This document shows positions 51,575-61,167 of a stretch of 64,000 nucleotides of DNA, piece by piece; positions within the stretch are counted from its first letter, which is position 1; every line of letters begins with the position of its first letter. Source of the DNA: Candidatus Flavonifractor merdavium (GTDB lineage: Bacteria > Bacillota > Clostridia > Oscillospirales > Oscillospiraceae). The notes under the pieces were generated by a model. The model was not told where the DNA came from. It searched no databases and saw only the letters and a program-made list of their open reading frames with translations. The stretch covers positions 1 through 64,000 of the forward strand of contig DWXF01000050.1 in the NCBI GenBank assembly GCA_019119335.1. Reading direction: 5' to 3'. The translations under genes were made by a program, and so were the position numbers.

Positions 51575-54205
51575 ATGAACGCGCAGAAATATACCCAGAA
51601 ATCCCTGGAGGCGGTGCAGACCGCCCAGAGCCTGGCCACCGAGTACGGCAACCAGCAGATTGAGCAGCCCCACCTGCTGCTGGCCCTGCTGAGCGACGAG
51701 GCCGGCCTGATCCCCCAGCTGCTGGGGAATATGGGCATCACCGTGCCCTCCTTCGCCGCCGCCGCCAAGGCAGAGGTAGAGAAGCTGCCCCGTGTGTCCG
51801 GCTCCGGCCGGGAGCAGGGCAAAATCTACGTGGCCCAGGACGTGGACAAGTGCCTGAACACCGCCGAGTCCATCGCCGCCTCCATGAAAGACGAGTACGT
51901 GTCGGTGGAGCATTTGCTGCTCTCCCTCATTGACACCGCCAACCGGGCGCTGAAGGAGCTCTTCCGCACCTATAACATCACCAAGGAGGGAGTGCTCCAG
52001 GCCCTCACCGCCGTACGGGGCAACCAGCGGGTGACCTCCGACAACCCGGAGGAGACCTACAATGCCCTGAAAAAGTACGGCTCCGACCTGGTGGAGCGTG
52101 CCCGGGCCAACAAGCTGGACCCGGTGATCGGCCGGGACGACGAAATCCGCAACGTCATCCGCATTCTGAGCCGCAAGAGCAAGAACAACCCCGTGCTCAT
52201 CGGCGAGCCCGGCGTGGGCAAAACCGCCATTGCCGAGGGGCTGGCCCAGCGGATCGTGAAAGGCGACGTACCCGGCTCCCTGAAGGACAAGACCATCTTC
52301 GCCCTGGATATGGGCTCCCTCATCGCGGGCGCCAAGTACCGGGGCGAGTTTGAGGAGCGGTTAAAGGCCGTCCTCAACGAGGTGAAGAAGTCCGAGGGCC
52401 GGATCATCCTCTTCATCGACGAGCTGCACACCATCGTGGGCGCCGGCAAGACCGAGGGCGCCATGGACGCCGGCAACCTGCTGAAGCCTCTGCTGGCACG
52501 GGGCGAGCTGCACTGCATCGGCGCCACCACCCTGAACGAGTACCGGCAGTATATTGAGAAGGACGCCGCCCTGGAGCGGCGGTTCCAGCCCGTCATGGTC
52601 AACGAGCCCACGGTGGAGGACACCATCGCCATCCTCCGGGGCCTGAAAGAGCGGTACGAGGTGTTCCACGGGGTCAAGATCCAGGACGGCGCCATCATCG
52701 CCGCCGCCACCCTGTCCAACCGCTATATCACCGACCGGTTCCTGCCCGACAAGGCCATCGACCTGATCGACGAGGCCTGCGCCATGATCCGCACCGAGAT
52801 CGACTCCATGCCCACCGAACTGGACGTGATCCAGCGGAAGATCATCCAGCATGAGATCGAGGAGGCCGCCCTCAAGAAGGAGGACGACGCCATCTCCCAG
52901 GAGCATCTGGCCGAGATCCAGAAGGAGCTGGCCGAGATGCGGGACGAGTTCAACGCCAAGAAGGCCCAGTGGGAAAACGAGAAGAACGCCATCGGCAAGG
53001 TGCAGAAGCTGCGGGAGGAGCTGGAGGCCGCCAACGCCGCTCTGGAGAAGGCCCAGCGGGAGTACGACCTGAATAAGGCCGCCGAGCTGCAGTACGGCAA
53101 GATTCCCGAGCTGCGCAAGCAGCTGGAGGCGGAGGAGGCCATTGCCAACGAGGGCAAGGCCCGCTCCCTGCTGCGGGACAAGGTGACCGAGGAGGAGATC
53201 GCCCGGATCATCGAGCGGTGGACCGGCATCCCGGTGGCCAAGCTGATGGAGGGCGAGCGTGAGAAGCTGCTCCACCTGGAGGACATCCTCCACCAGCGTG
53301 TGGTGGGCCAGGACGAGGCAGTGCGCCTGGTCAGCGAGGCCATCCTGCGCAGCCGGGCGGGCATCGCCGACCCGGACCGGCCCATCGGCTCCTTCCTGTT
53401 CCTGGGCCCCACCGGCGTGGGCAAGACCGAGCTGGCCAAGACCCTGGCTGAGGCCCTGTTCGACTCTGAGAAGAACATGGTCCGCATCGACATGAGCGAG
53501 TATATGGAGAAGTTCTCCGTCTCCCGCCTCATCGGCGCCCCTCCGGGATACGTGGGCTATGAGGAGGGCGGCCAGCTCACCGAGGCCGTCCGCCGCCACC
53601 CCTACTCCGTGGTGCTCTTCGACGAAGTGGAAAAAGCCCATCCCGACGTATTCAACATTCTACTGCAAGTATTGGATGACGGCCGTATTACGGACAGTCA
53701 AGGCCGGACGGTGGACTTCAAGAACACCATCATCATCCTGACCTCCAACCTGGGCTCCCAGTTCCTGCTGGACGGCATCGACCAGAGCGGCGAGATCACC
53801 GAGGAGGCCAAGGGCCAGGTGCAGGAGCTGCTGCGCCACTCCTTCCGGCCGGAGTTCCTCAACCGTCTGGACGAGATCGTGTTCTACAAGCCCCTGACCA
53901 AGGACAACATCACCCACATCATCGACCTGCTGGTGAACGAGCTCAACCAGCGGCTCAGCGAGAAGCAGCTCAAGGTGGTACTCACCGACGCCGCCAAGCG
54001 GTATATCATCGACAGCGCCTACGACCCCGCCTTCGGCGCCCGGCCTCTGCGCCGGTTCGTGCAGCACGGGGTGGAGACCCTCATCAGCCGCAAGATCATC
54101 GGCGACCAGGTCCAGCCCGGCGACACCCTCACCGTGGACTGCGTGGACGGTGAGCTGACTGTGGAGGCCAGAACCGTCCTCACCGGCGAAATCGTGGACC
54201 AGTAA
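51575..54205 (+). CDS. clpB: ATP-dependent disaggregase ClpB
   Basis: An 876-residue AAA+ hexamer that threads aggregated proteins together with DnaK. It has a ClpN double repeat (about 1-145), AAA-1 with [13 protein letters not shown] (about 210-222), and the coiled-coil M-domain (about 410-530, long Glu/Lys/Ala helix) that marks ClpB rather than ClpA or ClpC. AAA-2 follows with [13 protein letters not shown] (about 612-624), and the D2-small domain. Length is normal. The start follows GAGAGGA. The XRE gene precedes it and a strong terminator follows; no CIRCE or CtsR box is seen directly upstream. Confidence 0.97.
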   Translation: MNAQKYTQKSLEAVQTAQSLATEYGNQQIEQPHLLLALLSDEAGLIPQLLGNMGITVPSFAAAAKAEVEKLPRVSGSGREQGKIYVAQDVDKCLNTAESIAASMKDEYVSVEHLLLSLIDTANRALKELFRTYNITKEGVLQALTAVRGNQRVTSDNPEETYNALKKYGSDLVERARANKLDPVIGRDDEIRNVIRILSRKSKNNPVLIGEPGVGKTAIAEGLAQRIVKGDVPGSLKDKTIFALDMGSLIAGAKYRGEFEERLKAVLNEVKKSEGRIILFIDELHTIVGAGKTEGAMDAGNLLKPLLARGELHCIGATTLNEYRQYIEKDAALERRFQPVMVNEPTVEDTIAILRGLKERYEVFHGVKIQDGAIIAAATLSNRYITDRFLPDKAIDLIDEACAMIRTEIDSMPTELDVIQRKIIQHEIEEAALKKEDDAISQEHLAEIQKELAEMRDEFNAKKAQWENEKNAIGKVQKLREELEAANAALEKAQREYDLNKAAELQYGKIPELRKQLEAEEAIANEGKARSLLRDKVTEEEIARIIERWTGIPVAKLMEGEREKLLHLEDILHQRVVGQDEAVRLVSEAILRSRAGIADPDRPIGSFLFLGPTGVGKTELAKTLAEALFDSEKNMVRIDMSEYMEKFSVSRLIGAPPGYVGYEEGGQLTEAVRRHPYSVVLFDEVEKAHPDVFNILLQVLDDGRITDSQGRTVDFKNTIIILTSNLGSQFLLDGIDQSGEITEEAKGQVQELLRHSFRPEFLNRLDEIVFYKPLTKDNITHIIDLLVNELNQRLSEKQLKVVLTDAAKRYIIDSAYDPAFGARPLRRFVQHGVETLISRKIIGDQVQPGDTLTVDCVDGELTVEARTVLTGEIVDQ

Positions 54206-54215
54206 TCAAGCAGAA

Positions 54216-54252
54216 ACAGCGCCTGCCGCAAACGCGGCAGGCGCTGTTTTTT
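54216..54252 (+). terminator. clpB terminator
   Basis: A 14-bp stem (54216-54229 with 54234-54247, arm ACAGCGCCTGCCGC) runs into a T-run ending at 54252. Confidence 0.94.
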
Positions 54253-54268
54253 GTATCCTTATCCGGCC

Positions 54269-56452
54269 TTACTGGTTCTGCTCCATCCACTTTTTCAGCT
54301 GTTCCGCCATGGCGGAGCTCCCCTTCTCCTCCTGCTGGGCCTGCTTCTGGAGATAGCGGCGTACGTCCCCCTTGCCAGCGGACTTTTCCGAGCGGCGCTT
54401 CTTGAAATCGCTGAGCTTCTCCCGGTAGCCGCACACGCAGGCGAACATTTGCTTTTCCCCCTCACCCCGCAACTCCATCTTTTTGTGGCAGTTGGGGCAG
54501 CGGGCATTGGTGGTCTGCTTCACACTGCGGCGGTAGCCGCACTCCCGGTCGGGACACACCAGCATCTCCCCCCGCTTGGTTTTCACCCGCAGCAGATACT
54601 TGCCGCAGTCGGGACAGGGGGAGCGGGTCTGGTTGTCGTGGCGGTAGGTGTCCTCGCTGGCCTTCACCTCGCTCACCAGCCGGGAGGCAAAGTCCTTCAT
54701 CTCCTCCACAAAGGAGGTCTCCCCCTCCCTGCCCTGGGCAATATCCCCCAGCCGCTTCTCCCACCGGGCGGTGAGGGCAGCCGAGCGCAGGTCGGCGGGA
54801 GCCAGCCCCACCACCTGGATACCCTTGGAGGTGGGCCACAGCTCCTTCCCCCGCCGCTCGATATAGAAGGCGGAAAACAGCTTTTCAATGATGTCCGCCC
54901 GGGTGGCGGGAGTGCCCAGACCGCCGGTCTCCTCCAGGATCCGGCCCTGGTCCTTGTCCTTCACCTGGGCGGCGGGGTGCTCCATGGCGGTGAGCAGCGT
55001 GGCCTCGGTGTACCGCTTGGGGGGCGCGGTCTGGCCCGGCTGGGTCTTGGCCCACTGGACACTCAGTTTGTCCCCCTGCCTGAGCTCGGGGAGGGTCTGG
55101 TCCCTTTCGTCCTCCTCCCCCTCGTCCTCCTCCAGGGAGAAGGAGCGGTCATAGGCCGCCTTCCAGCCCTGCTCCTTCACGAGCTTCCCCTTGGCGTGGA
55201 GGATGTGCTCCCCCACCTGCACCTTCAGCGTCACTTCCTCATACTGGAAGGAGGGCAGCAGCACCGCCAGGAACCGCCGCACCACCAGGTCGTAGATATT
55301 GCGCTCCGGACCAGACAGCCTCCACAGCTCGGGCTGCTCCTCGGTGGGAATGATGGCGTGGTGGTCGGACACCTTGGCGTTGTTCACCAGATACTTGGTC
55401 TGGAGGGGGCGGCTCAGCAAGATCTGCTGGGCCAGGGGCTTGTACTCCTCCACCAGCACGCTGCGCAGCCGCTCGGGCAGGGTGGGCACCACGTCGTCGG
55501 AGATATAGCGGGAGTCCGTCCGGGGGTAGGTCAGCAGCTTGTGGACCTCGTAGAGGTTCTGCATGATGCTGAGGGTCTCCTTGGCGGAATAGGCGTACTT
55601 CTTGTTGGCATCCCGCTGGAGTTCGGTGAGGTCGTAGGCCGCCGGGGGCGGGGTCTGCTTGGCGGTCTTTTTGACCTCAATCAGGGTACCCGTGCCGCCG
55701 GTGAGGGCGGCGGCCACCCGCTGGGCCTGCACCTGGTCAAAGGTGCGGGCTTGGCCGTTCTGGTTTCGCCAGGTGGCGGTAAAGCCATCAAAACCCGCCC
55801 GCACCGTCCAGAATTCCCGGGGTTTGAAGGAGCGGATCTCCTCCTCCCGGTCCACAATGAGGGCCAGGGTGGGGGTCTGCACCCGTCCGGCGGAGAGCTG
55901 GGCGTTGTGCTTGCAGGTGAGGGCCCGGGTGACATTGAGGCCCACCACCCAGTCGGCTACGCTGCGGGCCCGGGCGGAGTGGTACAGGTTGTCGTAGTCG
56001 GCGGCGGGGCGCAAATGGGCAAAGCCGTCCTGGATGGCCTTGTCAGTCTGGGAGGAAATCCACAGCCGTTTGGCCGGCTTCTTCCACCCCGCCTTCTCCA
56101 TGATCCACCGGGCCACCAGCTCTCCCTCCCGGCCGGCGTCGGTGGCGATCACCAGCTCGTCCACGTCCCCACGGCGCATGAGGGCCTGGACGGCCCGGAA
56201 CTGCCGCCCGCTCTGGGGGATGACCACCGTTTTCATCTGGTCGGGCAGCATGGGCAGGGTAAGCATGTCCCACTTGGCCCACGCCTTGTCGTAATCCTCC
56301 GGCGGGGCCAGCTCCACCAGATGCCCCAGGGCCCAGGTGACAATGTACCGCTCCCCCTCCAGGCAGCCCTCTCCCGCCTTTTTGCACCCCAGCACCCGGG
56401 CCAGTTCCCGGCCCACCGAGGGCTTTTCCGCTAAAACCAATGTCTTTGCCAT
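54269..56452 (-). CDS. topB: DNA topoisomerase III
   Basis: A 727-residue type IA topoisomerase that decatenates and relaxes single-stranded regions. The Toprim domain has LAEKPSVGRELARVL (about 6-20) and ATDAGREGELVARW. The active Tyr is in LTYPRTDSRYIS (near residue 310). The C-terminus carries zinc-ribbon CxxC pairs (CPDCGKY, CPDRECGYRR, CPNCHKK). Full length for the TopB form common in Firmicutes. It is followed on its 5' side by a HxlR regulator reading the same way. Confidence 0.95.
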   Translation of the reverse strand: MAKTLVLAEKPSVGRELARVLGCKKAGEGCLEGERYIVTWALGHLVELAPPEDYDKAWAKWDMLTLPMLPDQMKTVVIPQSGRQFRAVQALMRRGDVDELVIATDAGREGELVARWIMEKAGWKKPAKRLWISSQTDKAIQDGFAHLRPAADYDNLYHSARARSVADWVVGLNVTRALTCKHNAQLSAGRVQTPTLALIVDREEEIRSFKPREFWTVRAGFDGFTATWRNQNGQARTFDQVQAQRVAAALTGGTGTLIEVKKTAKQTPPPAAYDLTELQRDANKKYAYSAKETLSIMQNLYEVHKLLTYPRTDSRYISDDVVPTLPERLRSVLVEEYKPLAQQILLSRPLQTKYLVNNAKVSDHHAIIPTEEQPELWRLSGPERNIYDLVVRRFLAVLLPSFQYEEVTLKVQVGEHILHAKGKLVKEQGWKAAYDRSFSLEEDEGEEDERDQTLPELRQGDKLSVQWAKTQPGQTAPPKRYTEATLLTAMEHPAAQVKDKDQGRILEETGGLGTPATRADIIEKLFSAFYIERRGKELWPTSKGIQVVGLAPADLRSAALTARWEKRLGDIAQGREGETSFVEEMKDFASRLVSEVKASEDTYRHDNQTRSPCPDCGKYLLRVKTKRGEMLVCPDRECGYRRSVKQTTNARCPNCHKKMELRGEGEKQMFACVCGYREKLSDFKKRRSEKSAGKGDVRRYLQKQAQQEEKGSSAMAEQLKKWMEQNQ

Positions 56453-56468
56453 ATGCTCGCTCCTTCTC

Positions 56469-56795
56469 TCAGAGGGTCATGCTCCAGTCGCCCAGCTGGT
56501 CCAGAATGGGGATCAGCCGCTTGCAGGGCTCGGTGATGGCGTACTCCACCCGCACCGGCACCTCCAGATACTCCTGCCGGGTCACCAGCCTGTCCTCCTC
56601 CAGCTCCCGCAGGGCGTTGGCCAGCACTGTGTTGGAAACCCCGTCCAGGGTCTTTTTCAGCTGGTTGTACCGGGTGGGGCCGTTGTTGTACAGGGAGCAG
56701 AGGATCTGCATCTTCCACTTCCCCCCGATGAGGCCCAGAGCCCGGTTCAGCGGACAGGCATCCATACAGGGGCAGTTGTCATGGGTAGGCTGCAT
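56469..56795 (-). CDS. HxlR family transcriptional regulator
   Basis: A 108-residue winged-helix regulator. The N-terminal Cys cluster (NCPCMDACPLNRAL) precedes the HxlR domain (GLIGGKWKMQILCSLYNNGPTRYNQLKKTL). Family members often sense redox or electrophile stress through Cys residues. ATG 56795 follows AAGGAGGA. It is divergent from the LysE exporter, with a 27-bp palindrome over the exporter promoter as the likely operator. It lies just 16 bp before topB, so the two may be co-transcribed. Confidence 0.92.
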   Translation of the reverse strand: MQPTHDNCPCMDACPLNRALGLIGGKWKMQILCSLYNNGPTRYNQLKKTLDGVSNTVLANALRELEEDRLVTRQEYLEVPVRVEYAITEPCKRLIPILDQLGDWSMTL

Positions 56796-56834
56796 GGTCA
56801 GTTCCTCCTTACCTGGTACGGAAATTCTGCGCTC

Positions 56835-56863
56835 TTGCACAATGGGCTATCAGGTACTATAAT
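56835..56863 (+). promoter_or_regulatory. Promoter of the LysE-type exporter
   Basis: TTGCAC (56835-56840), a 17-bp spacer and a perfect TATAAT (56858-56863). Confidence 0.85.
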
Positions 56864-56874
56864 ACTACCAGATA
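56848..56874. promoter_or_regulatory. 27-bp palindrome over the exporter -10 box, probable HxlR operator
   Basis: Arms TATCAGGTACTAT and ATACTACCAGATA around a central A (56861), with 11 of 13 positions symmetrical. It covers the -10 element of the exporter, so binding would block transcription. The link to HxlR is inferred from the divergent arrangement. Confidence 0.75.
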
Positions 56875-56910
56875 CAAAAAAAGAAAAGACTTTTTCTGGG
56901 AGGACTTTTT

Positions 56911-57522
56911 ATGCCGCCATACTTACAGGGCCTCGGCATCGGCCTGGCCTACGTGGCCCCCATCGGGATGCAGAATCTGTTCGTGATCAACTCCGCCCTC
57001 ACCCAGCCCCGGCACCGGGCGCTGCTCACCGCCCTTATCGTCATCTTCTTCGACATCACCCTGGCCCTGGCCTGCTTCTTCGGCGTGGGGGCCCTGATGG
57101 ACCGGTTCACCTGGCTGAAGATGATCATTCTGCTGGCGGGCGGCGCCGTGGTCATCTGGATCGGCATAGGTCTGCTGAAGGATAAGCCCACCATGGACCA
57201 CAGCGTGGATGTGAATGTGCCCCTGACTCAGGTGGCGGCCAAGGCCTGCGTGGTCACCTGGTTCAACCCCCAGGCCCTCATTGACGGCACCCTGCTGTTC
57301 GGCGGGTTCCGGGCGGGCAACCCGGGCAGCGTGAGCACCCAGCTGATTCTGGGCTCCTCCTCCGCCTCCTTCCTGTGGTTTTTTGGCATCACCATTCTGA
57401 TCTCGTTCTTCTCCGCCCGGTTCAACGACAAGATCCTCCGGGTCATCAACATCATCTGCGGCATCATCATCATTTTCTATGGCGCCAAGCTGCTCCTGCA
57501 GTTCTTTCAGATGGTCATTTAA
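56911..57522 (+). CDS. LysE/ArgO family amino-acid exporter
   Basis: A 203-residue membrane protein with six predicted helices. The family N-terminus LQGLGIGLAYVAPIGMQNLFVIN carries the conserved G-x-x-x-P-x-G-x-Q segment. The mid-protein WFNPQALIDG and the C-terminal IICGIIIIFYGAKLL are typical. It would export basic or other amino acids. The ATG follows GGGAGGA. It is regulated by the divergent HxlR gene (inference), so the inducer may be a reactive or redox compound rather than an amino acid. Confidence 0.92.
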   Translation: MPPYLQGLGIGLAYVAPIGMQNLFVINSALTQPRHRALLTALIVIFFDITLALACFFGVGALMDRFTWLKMIILLAGGAVVIWIGIGLLKDKPTMDHSVDVNVPLTQVAAKACVVTWFNPQALIDGTLLFGGFRAGNPGSVSTQLILGSSSASFLWFFGITILISFFSARFNDKILRVINIICGIIIIFYGAKLLLQFFQMVI

Positions 57523-57527
57523 AACAA

Positions 57528-57570
57528 GCGGGGCCGCTCCCGATAGGAGCGGCCCCGCTTTCCTTTTCCT
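57528..57570. terminator. Terminator between the exporter and pepT
   Basis: A 13-bp stem (57528-57540 with 57546-57558) is followed by TTTCCTTTTCCTTTT. The convergent pepT stop lies just beyond, so it may serve both. Confidence 0.85.
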
Positions 57571-57571
57571 T

Positions 57572-58786
57572 TTACTGAGCGCGCACCAGATGGACCAGCA
57601 CCTGGGTCATCTTCTCCAGGGCCTGCGCCGGAATATACTCGTGGACGCCGTGGAAGTTGAGTCCGCCGGTACACAGGTTGGGACAGGGCAGGCCCATAAA
57701 GCTGAGCCGGGCCCCGTCGGTGCCGCCCCGGATGGGCACCTCCACCGGAGTGATCCCCACCGCCTCCATGGCCGCCCGGGCCCGGTGGAGCAGATACATG
57801 TGGGGCTCGATCTTCTCGCGCATGTTGTAGTAGCTGTCCTTCAGGCTCAGCTCCACCGTACCTTTGCCGTACTTGGCGTTGAGATAGTCGCTCACCCGGC
57901 CCAGGCAGGCCTTGCGGGCCTGAAACTTGTCCATGTCGTGGTCCCGGATGATATAGTGCAGCTCCGCCTGGGTCTCGTTGCCCTTCATGTCGTGCAGGTG
58001 ATAAAACCCCTCGTACCCCTCCGTATGGGCGGGGGTCTCCGCCGGAGGCAGCATATTGGCAAACTCCAGGGCGATGAGCAGGGCGTTTTTCATCTTATTC
58101 TTGGCGGAGCCGGGGTGGATATTGACCCCGTGGACCAGCACGCTGGCGCTGGCGGCGTTGAAGTTCTCATACTCCAGTTCCCCCAGCTCCCCGCCATCCA
58201 CGGTGTAGGCCACCGCCGCGCCGAAGCCGGCCACGTCGAAGTGGTCGGCGCCGCTGCCCACCTCCTCGTCAGGGGTGAAGCATACCGCGATGCGGCCGTG
58301 GGGGATCTCCGGGTGGGCGGTCAGATACTCCAGGGCGGTCATGATCTCAGCGACCCCCGCCTTGTCGTCCGCCCCCAGCAGGGTGGTGCCGTCGGTAACG
58401 ATCAGCTCCTGACCCACATATCTGGCCAGGCTCTCAAAATCGGCGGCCCGCATGACGATGTTCCGCTCCTCATTGAGCACCAGGTCGCCCCCCTCGTAGC
58501 GGACCACCCGGGGCTGCACGTTTGCGCCGGAGGCGTCGGGCGAGGTGTCCATATGAGCGATGAGCCCCACGCAGGGGACCCCCTCGCACCCGGCGGAGGC
58601 CGGCAGCCAGGCGTATACATAACCGTATTCATCCATGTGGGCGTTGTACAGGCCCAACCCGTTCAGCTCCTCCGCCAGGGCGGCTCCCAGCACCTTCTGC
58701 TTTTCGGTGGTGGGGGTGGTGTCGCTGTGCTCGTCGGACTGGGTATCATAGCGCACGTACGTTAAAAAACGGTCAACGGCGTTCAT
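57572..58786 (-). CDS. pepT: Peptidase T (tripeptide aminopeptidase)
   Basis: A 404-residue M20 family metallopeptidase that cleaves the N-terminal residue from tripeptides in the cytoplasm. Metal and catalytic motifs are visible: LIAHMDTSPDASG (about 77-89), the bridging Asp in LLGADDKAGVAEIMTA (about 137-152), the catalytic Glu pair FTPDEEVGSGADHF (about 171-184), and PIRGGTDGARLSFMGLPCPN. The start MNAVDRF at 58786 follows GAAAGGAAG. It fits an amino-acid and peptide fermenting lifestyle. Confidence 0.96.
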   Translation of the reverse strand: MNAVDRFLTYVRYDTQSDEHSDTTPTTEKQKVLGAALAEELNGLGLYNAHMDEYGYVYAWLPASAGCEGVPCVGLIAHMDTSPDASGANVQPRVVRYEGGDLVLNEERNIVMRAADFESLARYVGQELIVTDGTTLLGADDKAGVAEIMTALEYLTAHPEIPHGRIAVCFTPDEEVGSGADHFDVAGFGAAVAYTVDGGELGELEYENFNAASASVLVHGVNIHPGSAKNKMKNALLIALEFANMLPPAETPAHTEGYEGFYHLHDMKGNETQAELHYIIRDHDMDKFQARKACLGRVSDYLNAKYGKGTVELSLKDSYYNMREKIEPHMYLLHRARAAMEAVGITPVEVPIRGGTDGARLSFMGLPCPNLCTGGLNFHGVHEYIPAQALEKMTQVLVHLVRAQ

Positions 58787-58881
58787 GGCGATCTTCCTTT
58801 CTCTTGACGGATCCATGGCCTTGGAATAGACTACATACAGATCATTTTTTCTTATTCTACCACACATGGAGGCAGATTGCT

Positions 58882-59820
58882 ATGGTTACCACACAGGAAT
58901 TCACCTTTCCCTCCAGCGACGGGGTTCACAGCGTCTCCGCCATCTGGTGGCGCCCGGAGGGCAACCCCCGGGGCGTGGTACAGCTGGTCCACGGGATCTC
59001 CGAGCACATGGGCCGCTACGACCCCTTCGCCCGGTTCCTGGCGGAGCACGGCTTCGCGGTGGTGGGACACGACCACCTGGGCCACGGCAAGACCGCCAAA
59101 GACGCCTCGGAATACGGCTGGTTCGGGGACCAGAACGGCTGGAAGGCCGTGGTAAAGGACGTGCGGGCCCTGCGGCAGCTGGCAGGGGAGGCATACCCCG
59201 GCCTGCCCTATTTCCTCATGGGCCACTCCATGGGTTCCTTTGTGGCCCGGGGTTATCTGATCTTCTGGCCGGGCACGGTGGACGGGGCCATTCTGTCCGG
59301 TACCGGCCAGGAGCCGCCTCTGACGGTAGCGGCGGGCCGGGCTCTCTCCGGTTTGCTCACCCGGATTTCCGGCCCCCGGGCCCACAGCAAGCTGCTGGAT
59401 TCCCTGTCCGTGGGGGCCTACAACAAACAGTTCAAGCCCAACCGCACCGGGGCGGACTGGATCTCCCGGGACCAGGCGGTGGTGGACGCCTACTGCGCCG
59501 ACCCTCTGTGCCGCTTTCTGCCCACGGTGAGCATGTTCCACGACATGATGGTAGGGCTGCAGCTGCTGGCCAAACGGGAAAACCTGCAAAAAATGGACCC
59601 GGACACCCCGGTATACTTCTTCGCCGGGGACAAGGACCCGGTGGGGGCCTGCGGCAAGGGGGTCCGGAAAGTGGCGGGCTGGTTCAAAGAGGCGGGGGGC
59701 AAGGACGTGACCGTCAAGCTCTATCCGGAGGGCCGTCACGAAATGCTCAACGAGCTCAACCGGGACCAGGTGTTCCAGGACGTGCTGGCCTGGCTTGAGG
59801 GGCACATGCCCGCGCAATAA
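58882..59820 (+). CDS. Alpha/beta hydrolase, monoacylglycerol-lipase-like
   Basis: A 312-residue serine hydrolase of the lysophospholipase/monoacylglycerol lipase type. It shows the oxyanion region VQLVHGISEHMGRYDPFARFL (about 37-57, read in two parts), DHLGHGKTAKD, the nucleophile elbow GHSMGS (Ser near 117), an acid in PVYFFAGDKDPVG, and the final His in YPEGRHEMLNE. No signal peptide, so it is cytoplasmic or membrane-associated. ATG 58882 follows GGAGG. It is divergent from pepT. The true substrate is not known. Confidence 0.9.
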   Translation: MVTTQEFTFPSSDGVHSVSAIWWRPEGNPRGVVQLVHGISEHMGRYDPFARFLAEHGFAVVGHDHLGHGKTAKDASEYGWFGDQNGWKAVVKDVRALRQLAGEAYPGLPYFLMGHSMGSFVARGYLIFWPGTVDGAILSGTGQEPPLTVAAGRALSGLLTRISGPRAHSKLLDSLSVGAYNKQFKPNRTGADWISRDQAVVDAYCADPLCRFLPTVSMFHDMMVGLQLLAKRENLQKMDPDTPVYFFAGDKDPVGACGKGVRKVAGWFKEAGGKDVTVKLYPEGRHEMLNELNRDQVFQDVLAWLEGHMPAQ

Positions 59821-59825
59821 CGGCA

Positions 59826-59865
59826 CAGAGGGCCGGGGAGAAACGCTCTCCGGCCCTCTGTTTTT
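59826..59865 (+). terminator. Terminator of the hydrolase gene
   Basis: A 15-bp stem with one mismatch (59826-59840 with 59846-59860) is followed by five Ts. Confidence 0.92.
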
Positions 59866-60223
59866 ACAGCTGGTTAAAAAAATAGTGAAAGGGGTCCCGT
59901 CGCCACCGCCAGCGGCGGCTGCCGGGGTCGGCCAGCACTTCCACATTGGCCCCCGGCGGCAAACGGAGGAGCAGCTCCAGGCAACTCCCGCCGCCCCGCA
60001 GGGCCAGCACATACTCTCCCGGCGGCAGGCAGGCAAACCAGGCCCGCCGGCAGCAGAGCAGCTGGCGGCTCCACCAGGCGCACCCTGTCCGGGGCCGCAG
60101 GCAGGCCTCCGCCGGGCCAGTGACGCACAGGCTCACCCCCACCCCGCACAGCAGGTAGGGGGGCAGGGGGCACAGCGCCCCCTCCCGCTCCTCGCCCGGT
60201 CCCAGGCAAAAGGGCTCCCCCAC
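59864..60223 (-). CDS. Hypothetical protein after the repeat protein gene
   Basis: A 119-residue product from GTG 60223. It has hydrophobic and Cys-rich stretches (LPPYLLCGVGVSLCVTG, RRAWFACLPPGEYVLAL) and ends RDPFHYFFNQL. It starts 11 bp after the stop of the repeat protein. Two other long frames overlap the same DNA, and coding certainty is limited. This frame is favoured because it ends just at the terminator of the convergent gene, and its residue pattern (PPGEYVLAL...PPGANVEVL) resembles a small beta domain. No family recognised. Confidence 0.5.
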   Translation of the reverse strand: MGEPFCLGPGEEREGALCPLPPYLLCGVGVSLCVTGPAEACLRPRTGCAWWSRQLLCCRRAWFACLPPGEYVLALRGGGSCLELLLRLPPGANVEVLADPGSRRWRWRRDPFHYFFNQL

Positions 60224-60234
60224 CTGGAGCCAGC

Positions 60235-61089
60235 TTACTGCTCCAGCTTTGCCTTGACCAGATACTGCCCGGCCACCACGCCGCCGAACAGGTACATCCC
60301 CTGGGTGTTGGTCTTGGTGACAGCCACCAGAGTCTCGGTGCGGGTTTCCCCCGTGCCGGTCACCTGGTACAGGCCCACGAAGCAGTCGGCCACCGCCATA
60401 CCCTTCTGATCCTGCACCACACCGCTGACGGTGCCGTTGTAGGTGCGCACATCCTGGGTCATGGCCACTCTCAGGTTGACGATGGAGCCCCCCGCCACGG
60501 TGGCCAGCACAGGCCCGGCGGTGAGATAGCCGTCGGCGGAAACCGTCAGGGTATACACCCCGTCGGCCACATCGTAGAATACGAACTCGCCGTCAGCCAC
60601 AGTGTAGGTGGTGGCCACCACCTCACGCAGCGCATTGGTGAGGGTAACCTTGGCCCCCGCCAGGGGCACGCCGGTGCCGGTAACGGTGACTACGCCGGCG
60701 ATGGCGCCCAGGGACAGGGTGGCCTCGGCAGTACAGGTCAGGTTTACCTGGGCGGTGCCGCCGGTATTGACGGCCACACCCACCGGGGCGCTGAGGAGAT
60801 AGCCCTCGGCCACGGCGGAAATGGTGTAGCTGCCGGGAATTACGTCGTTCAGGGTATACTGGCCGGCGGCGTCGGTCAGGGTGTGCTGGAAGGGCGTGCC
60901 CGTGCTGTCAAACAGCTTGACGGTGGCGTTGGGAATGGGATCAGTGCCGTCGGTCACCACGCCGGTAATCGTGGCGGACGGGGGCGGGGCGGGGGTCAGG
61001 TTCAGGTTGACCTCCGCCTCCTGGATCCCCTGCAGGGAAAAGCTGTCGCTGTACTCCAGACCATACAGGTCCTGCTTGATATCAGCCAT
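60235..61089 (-). CDS. Protein with three carboxypeptidase-regulatory-like (CNA-B-type) domains
   Basis: A 284-residue protein. After ~35 N-terminal residues come three beta-sandwich repeats of about 80 residues, at about 40-115, 125-205 and 210-284. Each shows GVVTD/GVVTV, a PIPNATVKL or PLAGAKVTL strand, a GQYTLNDV or GEFVFYDV strand, and PGSYTISAVAEGY or DGVYTLTVSADGY. Such domains usually occur on secreted or surface proteins. Here no signal peptide, lipobox, sortase motif or membrane helix is visible, which is odd. The ATG lies 11 bases after GGAGG. It probably forms a unit with the small gene behind it. Confidence 0.82.
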   Translation of the reverse strand: MADIKQDLYGLEYSDSFSLQGIQEAEVNLNLTPAPPPSATITGVVTDGTDPIPNATVKLFDSTGTPFQHTLTDAAGQYTLNDVIPGSYTISAVAEGYLLSAPVGVAVNTGGTAQVNLTCTAEATLSLGAIAGVVTVTGTGVPLAGAKVTLTNALREVVATTYTVADGEFVFYDVADGVYTLTVSADGYLTAGPVLATVAGGSIVNLRVAMTQDVRTYNGTVSGVVQDQKGMAVADCFVGLYQVTGTGETRTETLVAVTKTNTQGMYLFGGVVAGQYLVKAKLEQ

Positions 61090-61167
61090 AGAACAAGAAA
61101 CCTCCGAATTGTCTCTCCCGCATGCGGGCGCTCCGGCGGCGGCCCCTTGCGGGACCGCCGCCGGGCT

